A stretch of DNA of 64,000 nucleotides, taken from assembly GCF_023913515.1 (NCBI RefSeq), contig NZ_CP099391.1, positions 3,658,001 to 3,722,000 on the forward strand, written 5' to 3'. The notes under the pieces are model-generated. The model was given only the letters and a program-made list of their open reading frames with translations, was not told the origin of the DNA and did no database searches. The translations under genes and the position numbers were made by a program. Positions 42,175 to 51,036 of this stretch are shown in pieces. How positions within the stretch are numbered: the first letter of the stretch is position 1; each line of letters begins with the position of its first letter. The stretch is from Natronococcus sp. CG52 (GTDB taxonomy: Archaea; Halobacteriota; Halobacteria; Halobacteriales; Natrialbaceae).

Positions 42175-42606
42175 ATGCGACGAAACCCGTTCGACGAGAT
42201 CGAAGAGATGCTCGACCGCGTCAGCCAGCAGGTCGAAGAGGGGATGACCGGCGGCGGGCTTCAGGTTCCGAACTCGGTACCGGTCGACGTCGCCGATACG
42301 GGCGAGGAGTACGTCGTCACGGCCGACCTTCCCGGCTACGACACCGAAGACATCGACCTGACGCTCGCGGATGGGACGTTGCGTCTCGAGGCCCGCCGTG
42401 CCGACGAGACGGAAGTGGAGACGACGGACGAGGCGGGACGATACCTCCGTCGCGAGCGAACCCGAAAGTCGGTGAATCGACGAATTCGCCTGCCCGATCC
42501 GGTCGAGGAGGAGTCGGTGTCGGCGGGCTACGAGAACGGCGTTCTCACGGTTCGACTACCGAAGGTTTCGGGCGGCGAGGACTCGAGAGAGATCGATATC
42601 GAGTGA
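42175..42606 (+). CDS. Small heat shock protein, Hsp20/alpha-crystallin family
   Basis: 143-residue ATP-independent holdase. N-terminal RRNPFDEIEEMLDRVSQQVE is the usual short archaeal helix; the alpha-crystallin domain runs from VPVDVADTGEEYVVTADLPG to VSAGYENGVLTVRLPKVSGG, with the A-x-x-x-n-G-v-L motif visible. It ends in a short tail without an I-x-I. It precedes leuS by 180 nt, on the same strand, under a separate promoter. Confidence 0.94.
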   Translation: MRRNPFDEIEEMLDRVSQQVEEGMTGGGLQVPNSVPVDVADTGEEYVVTADLPGYDTEDIDLTLADGTLRLEARRADETEVETTDEAGRYLRRERTRKSVNRRIRLPDPVEEESVSAGYENGVLTVRLPKVSGGEDSREIDIE

Positions 42607-42783
42607 ACGACGACCGCGGAAACCGGCGTGAGTTCGTGCGCGGCCGCCTTCTGTCGAGGCTATCGCGGCGTCCTGGAATCCAGCCCGCCCCGTTTTCGCC
42701 TCGCGGGCCGGCGACAGTACGTATCGACCAACCGTTGTATGGAAAGCTATAGGACGGCCTCGGCACCAAGCGTATATAAGCAA

Positions 42784-45441
42784 ATGAGCGACGCGGGATA
42801 CGACCACGCGGCGGTCGAACGACGCTGGCAAGAGGCGTGGGACGAGGCGGACGTTTACCGAACGCCCGACGACGTCGACGATCCGACGTACGTCCTCGGG
42901 ATGTACCCGTATCCGTCGGGCAAACTTCACATGGGCCACGTCCGGAACTACACGATCACGGACGCGTACGCGCGCTACCGACGGCTTCGCGGCGACGAGG
43001 TTCTCCACCCGATGGGCTGGGACGCGTTCGGCCTCCCCGCGGAGAACGCGGCCAAGGAACGCGACACCAACCCTCGAGACTGGACGTTCGACTGCATCGA
43101 AACCATGCGCGACCAGATGGAGTCGATGGGCTTTGGCTACGACTGGGACCGCGAGATCGCGACCTGCACCCCCGAGTACTACCGGTGGAACCAGTGGCTG
43201 TTCACGCGGTTCCACGAGGAGGGATTGGTCGAACGCCGCGACGCCGAAGTGAACTGGTGTCCCGAGTGCGAAACCGTCCTGGCCGACGAGCAGGTCGAAG
43301 GCGAGGCGGAACTCTGTTGGCGCTGTGACACCCCCGTCGAGCAGCGCGAACTCGATCAGTGGTTCCTGCGGATCACCGAGTACGCCGACGAACTGCTCGA
43401 GGGTATCGACGGCCTCGAGGGGTGGCCGAACTCGGTGCGCCAGATGCAGCGCAACTGGATCGGCCGGCAGTACGGCACCGAACTCGAGTTCCCAATTGAC
43501 GGCTACGGCAGCGTCGAGGCGTTCACAACCCGCGTCGACACCATCCACGGCGCGACCTTCTTCGCGCTCGCACCGGACCACCCGATCAGCGAGAAGCTGG
43601 CGGAGGAAGACGACGAGATTCACCAGTTCGTCCACCACGAGGCCGACCGCGAGGGGGACGAGCCGAACGGCGTCGAGACCGAACTGACCGCGACGAACCC
43701 CGTCACCGGCGAGGAGATCCCGGTCTACGTCGCCGACTTCGTCCTCTCGGACGTCGGCACGGGCGCGCTGATGGCCGTTCCGGGTCACGACGAGCGCGAC
43801 CACGCCTTCGCGACGAAGATGGACGAGGAGATCGTTCCGGTCATCGCCCCCGAGCCGGACGACTGGGACGGCGAGACGGTTCCCGACGCTCCGGACGTCG
43901 GCGAGGAAGCATTCACCGACGACGGCGTGCTCGTGAACTCGGGCGAGTACTCCGGCCTCGAGAGCGAGACGGCCCGCGAGCGGCTGACGGCCGAGATCGA
44001 GAGCGCCGAGGAGGCGACGCAGTACCAACTGCGCGACTGGGGGATCTCCCGCCAGCGCTACTGGGGGACGCCGATCCCGGTCGTCCACTGCGACGACTGC
44101 GGGCCCGTGATGGTCCCCGACGAGGAGCTGCCGGTCGAACTGCCCGAGTTCATCAACACCACTGGGAACCCGCTGGACGCCGCCGAGGAGTGGAAACAGA
44201 CGACGTGTCCGGACTGCGGTGCGGATGCGGTTCGGGAGACCGACACGATGGACACCTTCGTCGACTCCTCGTGGTACTTCCTGCGGTACGTCTCGCCCGA
44301 CCTCGCGGACGCCCCGTTCGATCTCGAGCAAGCAAACGACTGGATGCCCGTCGACCAGTACGTCGGCGGGATCGAGCACGCCGTGATGCACCTGCTCTAT
44401 TCGAGGTTCTTCACGAAGGTGCTGGCCGACAACGAGGGCCTGGAGCATCGCGAGCCGTTCACGAACCTGCTCGCCCAGGGGATGGTCCAGCTCGAGGGCG
44501 AGAAGATGTCCAAGTCGAAGGGCAACGTCGTCTCCCCGCAGCGAATCGTCGAGGAGTACGGCGCGGACACCGCCCGCCTGTTCATGATGCAGGCCGCCCA
44601 GCCCGAACGGGACTTCGACTGGAGCGAGGAGGGCGTCCGCTCGACATACGCCTTCCTGAACCGGCTGAAGGGGATGGTCGAGACCGCTGCCGAGACCGAG
44701 CCTGGCGGTGACGACGACGCAATCGCGAGCTATGTCGCAAACGAGATCGACGCGACGATCGCCATCGCGAGCGAGAAGTACGACGATCTGACGTTCAACC
44801 GGGCGCTGCGCCAGACGCAGGACCTGGTTCGGACCCTGCGCCAGTACGAGGACTACGCCGAACCCCACGCCGAGACCTACGAGCGCGGACTGTCCGCCGT
44901 CGTCCGACTGCTGGCCCCCGTCGCTCCGCACCTGGCCGAGGAGCTGTACGCCGAACTGGGTAACGACGAGTTCGTCGTCGACGCCGACTGGCCGACCGCC
45001 GAAGTCGACCGTGACCGCGTCCGGAAGCGCCGTCAGCTGGTCGAGAACACGCGCGAGGACGTCCGCCAGATCGTCGACGTCGCCGGGATCGAGGATCCCG
45101 AGCAAATCGACGTCGTCGTCGCGCCCGAGTGGAAGTACGACGCGCTCGAACTGGCGATCGAGAGCGACGCCGGCAACCTGATCGGCGAACTCATGCAGGA
45201 GTCACACATCCGCGAGCAGGGCGACGCCGCGGCCGACTACGGCCAGGATCTGCAGGCCGAACGCGAGGCGCTGTCGATGACGCTCGCGCCCGACGAAGAG
45301 TACGACGCGCTCGAGTCCGCCGCCTGGCTGATCGAGCGCGAGTTCGAGGCGCCCGTCCGCGTCGTCCGCGCGGACGAGGCCGACGAGAGCGTCCTCAAGA
45401 ACGCCGAACCCGGCCGACCGGCGATCGAGATCGACGACTGA
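42784..45441 (+). CDS. leuS: Leucine--tRNA ligase (bacterial-type)
   Basis: 885-residue class-I synthetase. HIGH motif MYPYPSGKLHMGHVRNYTIT, editing domain (TRVDTIHGATFFALAPDHPI), LPVELPEF and zinc-like CPECE/CWRC motifs, KMSKS motif EKMSKSKGNVVSP. The bacterial order of the editing domain after the zinc region fits the known bacterial ancestry of haloarchaeal LeuRS. The ATG at 42784 (MSDAGYDHAAV) is the only start compatible with the family N-terminus. The TATA-like GTATATAAG at 42773-42781 is too close to act for it, so the working promoter is probably AAGCTATAGG near 42748. Confidence 0.95.
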   Translation: MSDAGYDHAAVERRWQEAWDEADVYRTPDDVDDPTYVLGMYPYPSGKLHMGHVRNYTITDAYARYRRLRGDEVLHPMGWDAFGLPAENAAKERDTNPRDWTFDCIETMRDQMESMGFGYDWDREIATCTPEYYRWNQWLFTRFHEEGLVERRDAEVNWCPECETVLADEQVEGEAELCWRCDTPVEQRELDQWFLRITEYADELLEGIDGLEGWPNSVRQMQRNWIGRQYGTELEFPIDGYGSVEAFTTRVDTIHGATFFALAPDHPISEKLAEEDDEIHQFVHHEADREGDEPNGVETELTATNPVTGEEIPVYVADFVLSDVGTGALMAVPGHDERDHAFATKMDEEIVPVIAPEPDDWDGETVPDAPDVGEEAFTDDGVLVNSGEYSGLESETARERLTAEIESAEEATQYQLRDWGISRQRYWGTPIPVVHCDDCGPVMVPDEELPVELPEFINTTGNPLDAAEEWKQTTCPDCGADAVRETDTMDTFVDSSWYFLRYVSPDLADAPFDLEQANDWMPVDQYVGGIEHAVMHLLYSRFFTKVLADNEGLEHREPFTNLLAQGMVQLEGEKMSKSKGNVVSPQRIVEEYGADTARLFMMQAAQPERDFDWSEEGVRSTYAFLNRLKGMVETAAETEPGGDDDAIASYVANEIDATIAIASEKYDDLTFNRALRQTQDLVRTLRQYEDYAEPHAETYERGLSAVVRLLAPVAPHLAEELYAELGNDEFVVDADWPTAEVDRDRVRKRRQLVENTREDVRQIVDVAGIEDPEQIDVVVAPEWKYDALELAIESDAGNLIGELMQESHIREQGDAAADYGQDLQAEREALSMTLAPDEEYDALESAAWLIEREFEAPVRVVRADEADESVLKNAEPGRPAIEIDD

Positions 45442-45541
45442 CATCTCGGTCGCGATCGGCCGTAGTACCGGTCAGGGAGCCATTTTATGCGCCCGCTCGT
45501 CGTGTCGGAGGACACAGCGGCTTCGCTCCGCGAGGAGGACG

Positions 45542-46303
45542 ATGAACGTACGATCCCGCACGGATCCCTCGAAATGGCCGGACTCAGGAGTACCGAGTCC
45601 GAAGGCACCGCACGTCGCCGCGATGACCTGGCGGGACGGACTGTTCGTCCACTGGCCCGTCGACCCCGACGACGTTCGTCCCCGCGTTCCCGACCGGTTG
45701 ACCCTCGAGACGCGAGACGGCCACGCCTGGCTCAGCGTCCTGCCGTTCGTGCTCACGAACGCCGGACTTCGCGGCACGCCGTCGATCACGAGGACGGCGT
45801 TCGCCGAACTCAACGTCCGGACCTACGTTCGGTACCGGGGAGATCCCGCCCTCTTTTTCTTTAGTATCGACGTCGGGAACCCGATGATCGCCGAAACGGT
45901 CGGTCGGGCGACCCGCCTTCCCGTCTACTCCGCGCGAATGAACGTCAGTAGCTCCGAGCGGCAGGTCGTCTTCTCGAGCGAGCGTCGAGGAACCGAGGCG
46001 AGTAATCCGGCCCGGTTTATCGCGAGGTACCGTCCCGACGGCGACGTCTTTACCGCCGAGCCGGACACGCTCGCGTACTGGCTTACCGAGCGACGGCGGT
46101 TCTACGCCCCGTCGAACGGCGGCGTGCTGGCCGGCGAAATCGCACACGACCCGTGGCCGCTCCAGCCGGCCGACGTGACGATCCACGAGAACACGATGCT
46201 CGCCGTCAACGGACTGCCGTCGCCGACGGACGAACCGGTCATCCACTACTGCGACCAGCTTTCGATGACGGGGTCGATCCTCCGTCGACTGCCCGACGGC
46301 TGA
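45542..46303 (+). CDS. DUF2071/YqjF-family protein
   Basis: 253-residue single-domain protein: DGLFVHWPVDPDDVRPRVPD, then GHAWLSVLPFVLTNAGLRG, LNVRTYVRYRGDPALFFF, and NSNARFIARYRPDG-like NPARFIARYRPDG. This is the YqjF/DUF2071 (acetoacetate decarboxylase-like fold) layout, of unknown biochemical role. The start at 45542 gives a 27-residue extension before MTWRDGLF; an ATG at 45623 is equally possible. It lies alone, 100 nt after leuS. Confidence 0.83.
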   Translation: MNVRSRTDPSKWPDSGVPSPKAPHVAAMTWRDGLFVHWPVDPDDVRPRVPDRLTLETRDGHAWLSVLPFVLTNAGLRGTPSITRTAFAELNVRTYVRYRGDPALFFFSIDVGNPMIAETVGRATRLPVYSARMNVSSSERQVVFSSERRGTEASNPARFIARYRPDGDVFTAEPDTLAYWLTERRRFYAPSNGGVLAGEIAHDPWPLQPADVTIHENTMLAVNGLPSPTDEPVIHYCDQLSMTGSILRRLPDG

Positions 46304-46514
46304 ACTCCAGTCGGTACCGGACGTCGGCTCGGGATCTCACTCGTTCGAACTGGAATCGCAAACCCGTCGTAGAGGGATACTGGTTAGAAATTGATAATAA
46401 GCACCACGCGTACATAATAGACTACCATTTTACTTCCGTATTTTTAATTATATAGTCACAAAACCGGCAGATTTGTTTACTGAGATTCGAAAGAACTCTT
46501 CATCGCTACCCTGT
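46304..46514. promoter_or_regulatory. AT-rich leader of the sugar-porter gene
   Basis: 46385-46490 is the most AT-rich stretch around, with TATTTTTAATTATATAG (46439-46455) and TTGTTTACTG (46473-46482) as two possible core promoters for the MFS gene at 46515. The base composition differs sharply from both flanking genes. Confidence 0.45.
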
Positions 46515-47951
46515 ATGACAACAGAAAACACAAGCCACAAATCTGATGAACGGAACTCGTTCGTCTACGTGGTCGCGGCGCTGGCCGCGCTCAACGGGTT
46601 ACTGTTCGGGTTCGACACCGGCGTCATCTCCGGTGCGATGCTCTACATTCGGGAGACGTTCGAACTGGCGACGATCCTCGGCTACTCGATGAACCCTGCG
46701 TACGTCGAAGGCGTCATCGTCAGTGGCGCGATGATCGGCGCAATTATCGGTGCGGCACTCGGTGGACGCCTCGCCGATCGGCTCGGTCGACGACGGCTCA
46801 TTCTGGTCGGCGCCGTCGTCTTCTTCGTCGGGTCGTTGATTATGGCGATCGCGCCGACCGTCGAGGTGTTGATCCTCGGACGAATCGTCGACGGGATCGG
46901 GGTCGGGTTCGCCTCGGTCGTCGGTCCGCTGTACATTTCCGAGATCTCGCCGCCGAAGATACGGGGATCGCTCGTTTCGCTGAACCAGCTGACTATCACG
47001 AGCGGGATCCTCATCGCCTATCTCGTGAACTACGCGTTCTCGAGCGGCGGCGAGTGGCGGTGGATGCTCGGTCTGGGCATGGTCCCCGCAACCGTCCTGT
47101 TCGTCGGAATGCTGTTCATGCCCGAAAGTCCCCGGTGGCTCTACGAGCAGGGTCGTGAGGCGGACGCTCGGGACGTGCTATCCAGGACTCGTACCGAGGG
47201 ACAGGTTGCCGCCGAACTTCGCGAGATCAAAGAAACCATCCGGACCGAGTCCGGAACGCTCCGGGATCTGCTCCAGCCGTGGGTGCGCCCGATGCTCGTC
47301 GTCGGTATCGGTCTGGCGGTGTTCCAGCAAGTCACCGGTATCAACACGGTGATGTACTACGCGCCGACGATCCTCGAGTCGACCGGCTTCGAGGATACCG
47401 CCTCGATCCTCGCGACCGTCGGTATCGGCGTCGTCAACGTCGTGATGACCGTCGTTGCGGTTCTGCTGATCGATCGTACCGGCCGCCGTCCGCTGTTGCT
47501 CACGGGACTGGGGGGGATGACGGTCATGCTCGCCGTCCTCGGAGCCGTGTTCTACCTTCCCGGACTGTCCGGCGGACTCGGCTTGCTCGCGACCGGGAGC
47601 CTGATGCTGTACGTCGCCTTCTTCGCGATCGGTCTCGGGCCGGTGTTCTGGCTGATGATCGCCGAGATCTACCCGATGGAGGTCCGAGGAACGGCGATGG
47701 GCGTCGTCACCGTGCTCAACTGGGCTGCGAACCTGATCGTCTCGCTAACCTTCCTCAGGCTCGTCGACGTCTTCGGTCAGTCGGGGACGTTCTGGCTGTA
47801 CGGCGCGCTGACCCTGCTCGCGCTCGTCTTCTGTTACCACCTCGTTCCCGAGACGAAGGGACGGTCGCTCGAGGAGATCGAGGCCGACCTGCGCGAGACC
47901 GCGTTCGGAAGCGACGCCGACCGTCGCGACGCCGTCGGGAGCGACGACTAG
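46515..47951 (+). CDS. MFS sugar-porter family transporter
   Basis: 478 residues, twelve membrane helices. Sugar-porter signatures are complete: GGRLADRLGRRR in loop 2-3, PESPRWLYEQGR after TM6, the substrate helix FQQVTGINTVMYYAPTI, and PETKGRSLEEIE after TM12. It should take up a hexose, pentose or inositol by H+ or Na+ symport; the sugar is not specified. The ATG at 46515 (MTTENTSHKS) fits; a longer frame would start in the AT-rich leader. No sugar-catabolic gene is adjacent. Confidence 0.94.
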   Translation: MTTENTSHKSDERNSFVYVVAALAALNGLLFGFDTGVISGAMLYIRETFELATILGYSMNPAYVEGVIVSGAMIGAIIGAALGGRLADRLGRRRLILVGAVVFFVGSLIMAIAPTVEVLILGRIVDGIGVGFASVVGPLYISEISPPKIRGSLVSLNQLTITSGILIAYLVNYAFSSGGEWRWMLGLGMVPATVLFVGMLFMPESPRWLYEQGREADARDVLSRTRTEGQVAAELREIKETIRTESGTLRDLLQPWVRPMLVVGIGLAVFQQVTGINTVMYYAPTILESTGFEDTASILATVGIGVVNVVMTVVAVLLIDRTGRRPLLLTGLGGMTVMLAVLGAVFYLPGLSGGLGLLATGSLMLYVAFFAIGLGPVFWLMIAEIYPMEVRGTAMGVVTVLNWAANLIVSLTFLRLVDVFGQSGTFWLYGALTLLALVFCYHLVPETKGRSLEEIEADLRETAFGSDADRRDAVGSDD

Positions 47952-48014
47952 TCGATCGCTGAATTTTTCGAAAATCGGGTTCGGATCGCAGTTCTCGACC
48001 GACGACCGGCGCGC

Positions 48015-49007
48015 TTATCGGTCGGTGTGGATCAGGCCGAAGTCGTAGCCGGACTCGTTCGCTCGAGCGTTCTCGTAGACGACGTGCGCCGCCGCGACGT
48101 CCTGGATCGCGAGGCCGGTCGAGTCGAAGACCGTGACGCCGGTGTCCTCGGTGCGGCCCGATTTCTCCCCGACGACGAGTTCGCCGATCTCGCCGTAGAT
48201 GTCGTCGTCCGAGAGCGTTCCCTCGTGGTACGGGACGTTGACCTCCCCCGAGTGGGTGCACTGCTTGTGGTCGTCGATAACGATCGTCGACTCGAGCAGG
48301 AGGTCGTCCGACAGCTCGTGTTTCCCTTCCGCGTCGGCGCCGATCGCGTTAATGTGGGTGTGCTCGCCGACGTCCTCGAGGTCGACGATCGGATCCCTGA
48401 CGGGCGTCACCGTCGAGAGGACGTCGCAGTGGCCGGCCTCGGAGATCGAGCCGGCGCGGACGTCGAACTCGTCGCCGTAGGCGTCGACGAACCGCTGGAC
48501 GCGATCCTCGTCCTTGTCGGCGACGACGACCTCTTCGATCGGGCGAACCGTGCTGATCGCGTCGAGCTGGGTGTACGACTGGACCCCTGCGCCGATGACG
48601 CCGAACGTCGTGGCGTCCTCGACGGCGAGGTAGTCGGTGGCGACGGCCGCCGCGGCGCCGGTGCGCTTCATCGTCAGCGCCGTCCCGTCCAGGATGGCGA
48701 GCGGGCGCGCCGTCTCGGGATCGGAGTAGATCATCGTCCCCAGGACCGTCGGCAGGTCGTGGTCCGTCGGATTGTCGGGGTGGACGTTGACCCACTTGAC
48801 GCCCGCGGCATCCCACTCGCCCGCGTCGAGGTAGGCGGGCATCGACCGGAAGTCGCCGTTGTACTGCGGGAGGTCGATGTAGGACTTGGCCGGCATCTGG
48901 GCGTCGCCGCGCTCGTAGGCGCCGAAGGCGTCCTCGACCGCGCCGATGACGTCCGCCATCCGCGCGTGCTCGTCGACGTCGTCGCTATCCAGGAGAAGCG
49001 TGTTCAT
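48015..49007 (-). CDS. Ornithine cyclodeaminase/mu-crystallin family (alanine dehydrogenase-like)
   Basis: 330-residue NAD(P)-dependent enzyme. Substrate-binding R/K residues lie in YERGDAQMPAKSYIDLPQY and DGTALTMKRTGAAAAVATDY; the dinucleotide fold is FGVIGAGVQSYTQLDAI. The archaeal relative AF1665 is an alanine dehydrogenase, and bacterial ones make proline from ornithine, so both reactions are possible. CAACTAAGTAGTC on the minus strand (about 49029-49041) is a plausible TATA box. Confidence 0.9.
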   Translation of the reverse strand: MNTLLLDSDDVDEHARMADVIGAVEDAFGAYERGDAQMPAKSYIDLPQYNGDFRSMPAYLDAGEWDAAGVKWVNVHPDNPTDHDLPTVLGTMIYSDPETARPLAILDGTALTMKRTGAAAAVATDYLAVEDATTFGVIGAGVQSYTQLDAISTVRPIEEVVVADKDEDRVQRFVDAYGDEFDVRAGSISEAGHCDVLSTVTPVRDPIVDLEDVGEHTHINAIGADAEGKHELSDDLLLESTIVIDDHKQCTHSGEVNVPYHEGTLSDDDIYGEIGELVVGEKSGRTEDTGVTVFDSTGLAIQDVAAAHVVYENARANESGYDFGLIHTDR

Positions 49008-49157
49008 GGTGGCGAATTTTGCGAGGGACTACTTAGTTGAATCGGATGTCGGAACCGGCCAGCGCTCACGGCGTTCGGCGGTCTCGGCTCAGGGTGAGAT
49101 ACGGCTCATCGGATACCGACGGCAGTATTATCTCTGCATACATCGAAGTAGCGGTCG

Positions 49158-49337
49158 ATGGTTTCCGCGAACGAAGAGGAAGAATCCCGGCACGGCACTG
49201 GTGCGGGGATGTCGACCGGGCTCGCTCTCGGCGTCGCTATCGGTGTCGCGATGAACGAGTTGGCTATCGGTATTGCGCTCGGAATCGTCTTCGGTGCGAG
49301 CATCGAAGCTGGCTGGCCTCGAAAACGGCTGTCGTAG
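49158..49337 (+). CDS. Small glycine-zipper membrane protein, 59 aa
   Basis: An ATG at 49158 opens 59 codons with a Glu-rich start (MVSANEEEESRHG) and one long hydrophobic region in which Gly recurs every fourth residue: GLALGVAIGVA, then AIGIALGIVFGASIEAG. That is a glycine-zipper helix pair, ending in a basic tail (WPRKRLS). AGTATTATCTC at 49124-49133 is a good TATA box, 25-34 nt upstream. Codon use fits the genome. Such proteins occur widely in haloarchaea, with no known role; oligomerisation in the membrane is inferred from the helix pattern. Confidence 0.72.
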   Translation: MVSANEEEESRHGTGAGMSTGLALGVAIGVAMNELAIGIALGIVFGASIEAGWPRKRLS

Positions 49338-49636
49338 TTCGGTCGTCGTTCAGTACGTTCTCTTCCGCCAGTTCGGGATTCGCAGATCGAAACGAAGGGA
49401 GTGGCCGTGCCGTACAGAATCTCCGTATTCAGCACGCTACTCTCGAAGGCGCTTCGGCATTGCGGGTGGAATCTGCTGAACGGAGGGCGCGAATGCGACA
49501 CGAATATCGGTCGGATTTCTCGAACCGAGGGCCGACGTCACCTACTCGAGAAGAACGATACGAGTCGGCGTTACGATAATACTACCGACACGTTTTAACT
49601 GAACGGTACTTATTCGCGTTAGAGAAATTGTACGCC
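49338..49636. other. Intergenic region, nothing recognised except the next promoter
   Basis: Almost 300 bp without convincing codon bias in any frame. TTTTAAC (49594-49600) and TACTTATTCG (49607-49616) precede the propeller lipoprotein gene; the second is at leaderless distance from ATG 49637. Confidence 0.5.
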
Positions 49637-50806
49637 ATGAACACGAATCACACTGGAAGAGTGAGTCGGCGTCGCGTACTCCAGACGGTCGCCGGAAGCG
49701 GGTTCGTCTCGATCGCCGGGTGTGGGAGTCTCTCGTCTGACGACACCGAGCCCGGTGAGTTGAAGTGGGAGTTCAATCGATCACTCGTGGAATTCTCCTC
49801 GCCGACGGTAGTGGACGGAACCGTTTACCTCGGGTTCGACCACAGTGACGCGTTGTACGCGGTGGACGCGGAAACGGGCGAGGAAGAGTGGGCGTTCACC
49901 GAGCCGTCGTGGCGAGTAACCGTGTCGCCGGCAGTAGCTGACGGGACCGTCTACGTCGGATCGTGGGACGAGACGGTGTACGCGGTGGACGCGGAGACCG
50001 GCGAGTCGGAGTGGGAGTTCACCGACTCGTCCGGTGAAATACGTTCGACGACGGCGGCCGGTGGAATCGTCTACGTCGGGTCGTGGGACGGAACCGTATA
50101 CGCGGTGGGCGCGGAGACCGGCGAGTCGGAGTGGGAATTTACCGGGCCGTCCGAAGGACTGCACTCGTCGCCGACGGTGGCCGATGGGATCGTCTACGTC
50201 GGGTCGTGGGACGGAACCCTATACGCGGTGGATGCAGAGACGGGCGAACGGGAGTGGGCGTTCACCGAACCGTCCGGAGAAGTAGAGTCTTCGCCGACGG
50301 TGGCGGAAGGGACCGTCTACGTCGGATCGTGGGACGAGACGGTGTACGCGGTGGATGCAGAGACTGGGGAGCGGGAGTGGGAATTCACTGACCCGTCCGA
50401 TACGGTACGTTCTTCGCCGACGGTCTCGGCGGGGACCGTCTACGTCGGGTCTGCGGATACCACGTTGTACGCGGTGGATGCAGAGACGGGCGAACGAGAG
50501 TGGGCGTTCACCGAGCCGTCCGCGGGCGTGAATTCGTCGCCGACGGTGGCCGGTGGAATCGTCTACGTCGGGTCGTGGGACGGAACCGTATACGCGGTGA
50601 GCGCGGAGACGGGCGAGCAAGAGTGGGCGTTCACCGAGCCGAACGGCATTATGCAATCGTCGCCGACGGTAGCGGAGGGCACCCTATACGTCGGGAGTGC
50701 CGACGGGAGCCTGTACGCAGTCGATGCGGGCGTCGACGGATCGAGCGAAGACTCGAGGGTCGTGTTAGGGACGCTCGGCCATCACGACGAAACGGTCACT
50801 AATTGA
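49637..50806 (+). CDS. Tat-exported lipoprotein with eight PQQ-like propeller repeats
   Basis: 389 residues. Signal VSRRRVLQTVAGSG and lipobox SIAGC indicate Tat export and a lipid anchor. The remainder is eight tandem units of 40-41 residues of the type SSPTVADGTVYVGS, DGTVYAVDAETGE, WAFTEPS, a beta-propeller with one unit per blade. At DNA level the period is 123 bp (120 for unit 3, which lacks one residue), with high identity among units 4-7, so it expanded recently or is kept alike by conversion. No PQQ-dehydrogenase active-site features are seen; it is probably a binding or scaffold protein. The ATG at 49637 beats a TTG at 49628. Confidence 0.88.
   Translation: MNTNHTGRVSRRRVLQTVAGSGFVSIAGCGSLSSDDTEPGELKWEFNRSLVEFSSPTVVDGTVYLGFDHSDALYAVDAETGEEEWAFTEPSWRVTVSPAVADGTVYVGSWDETVYAVDAETGESEWEFTDSSGEIRSTTAAGGIVYVGSWDGTVYAVGAETGESEWEFTGPSEGLHSSPTVADGIVYVGSWDGTLYAVDAETGEREWAFTEPSGEVESSPTVAEGTVYVGSWDETVYAVDAETGEREWEFTDPSDTVRSSPTVSAGTVYVGSADTTLYAVDAETGEREWAFTEPSAGVNSSPTVAGGIVYVGSWDGTVYAVSAETGEQEWAFTEPNGIMQSSPTVAEGTLYVGSADGSLYAVDAGVDGSSEDSRVVLGTLGHHDETVTN
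49770..50760 (+). repeat. 123-bp tandem repeat array inside the propeller gene
   Basis: Landmark GTCTACGTCGG recurs at 49949, 50069, 50192, 50315, 50438 and 50561, giving spacings of 120, 123, 123, 123 and 123 bp. Flanking diverged units bring the total to eight. Units carrying TCGTGGGACGGAACC and TCGTGGGACGAGACGG alternate, which suggests duplication of multi-unit blocks. Confidence 0.85.
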
Positions 50807-50953
50807 CCACCGTCGTTCGTCGACGCCGTTCTCGAGCCCACCGTTCGAAGCGGGGCGAGAATCAACTACGGGCGCGACGACGAACCGCAGGAAGAGTGAA
50901 TATGGGCCGACTCGAGCGGTGAACGACGGCTCGAGCGGAAGAATCGCCCGATC

Positions 50954-51016
50954 CGAAAGAGCGGGAGCGCTCCGTGCTCTTTCGAAGATTCTGTCGAGGG
51001 TGCGCCGGAGGCGCAC
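50954..51016. terminator. Two hairpins downstream of the thermosome gene
   Basis: CGAAAGAGC (50954-50962) pairs with GCTCTTTCG (50976-50984), and the enclosed GGAGCGCTCC is itself a perfect palindrome. A second hairpin, GTGCGCC-GGA-GGCGCAC (51000-51016), is nearer the thermosome stop (51037). On the minus strand they follow the gene by 20 and 53 nt. There is no U-run, so they may protect the 3' end rather than terminate. Confidence 0.6.
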
Positions 51017-51036
51017 GTACGGTGCGGAAGGTCGGC

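Noticed and set aside
42556-45105. An 849-codon frame antisense to leuS
   Set aside because: Composition typical of antisense GC-rich DNA; leuS has full motifs on the other strand.
49770-50760. CRISPR-like or mobile-element array from regular repeats
   Set aside because: The 120-123-bp period is within a reading frame and encodes propeller blades.
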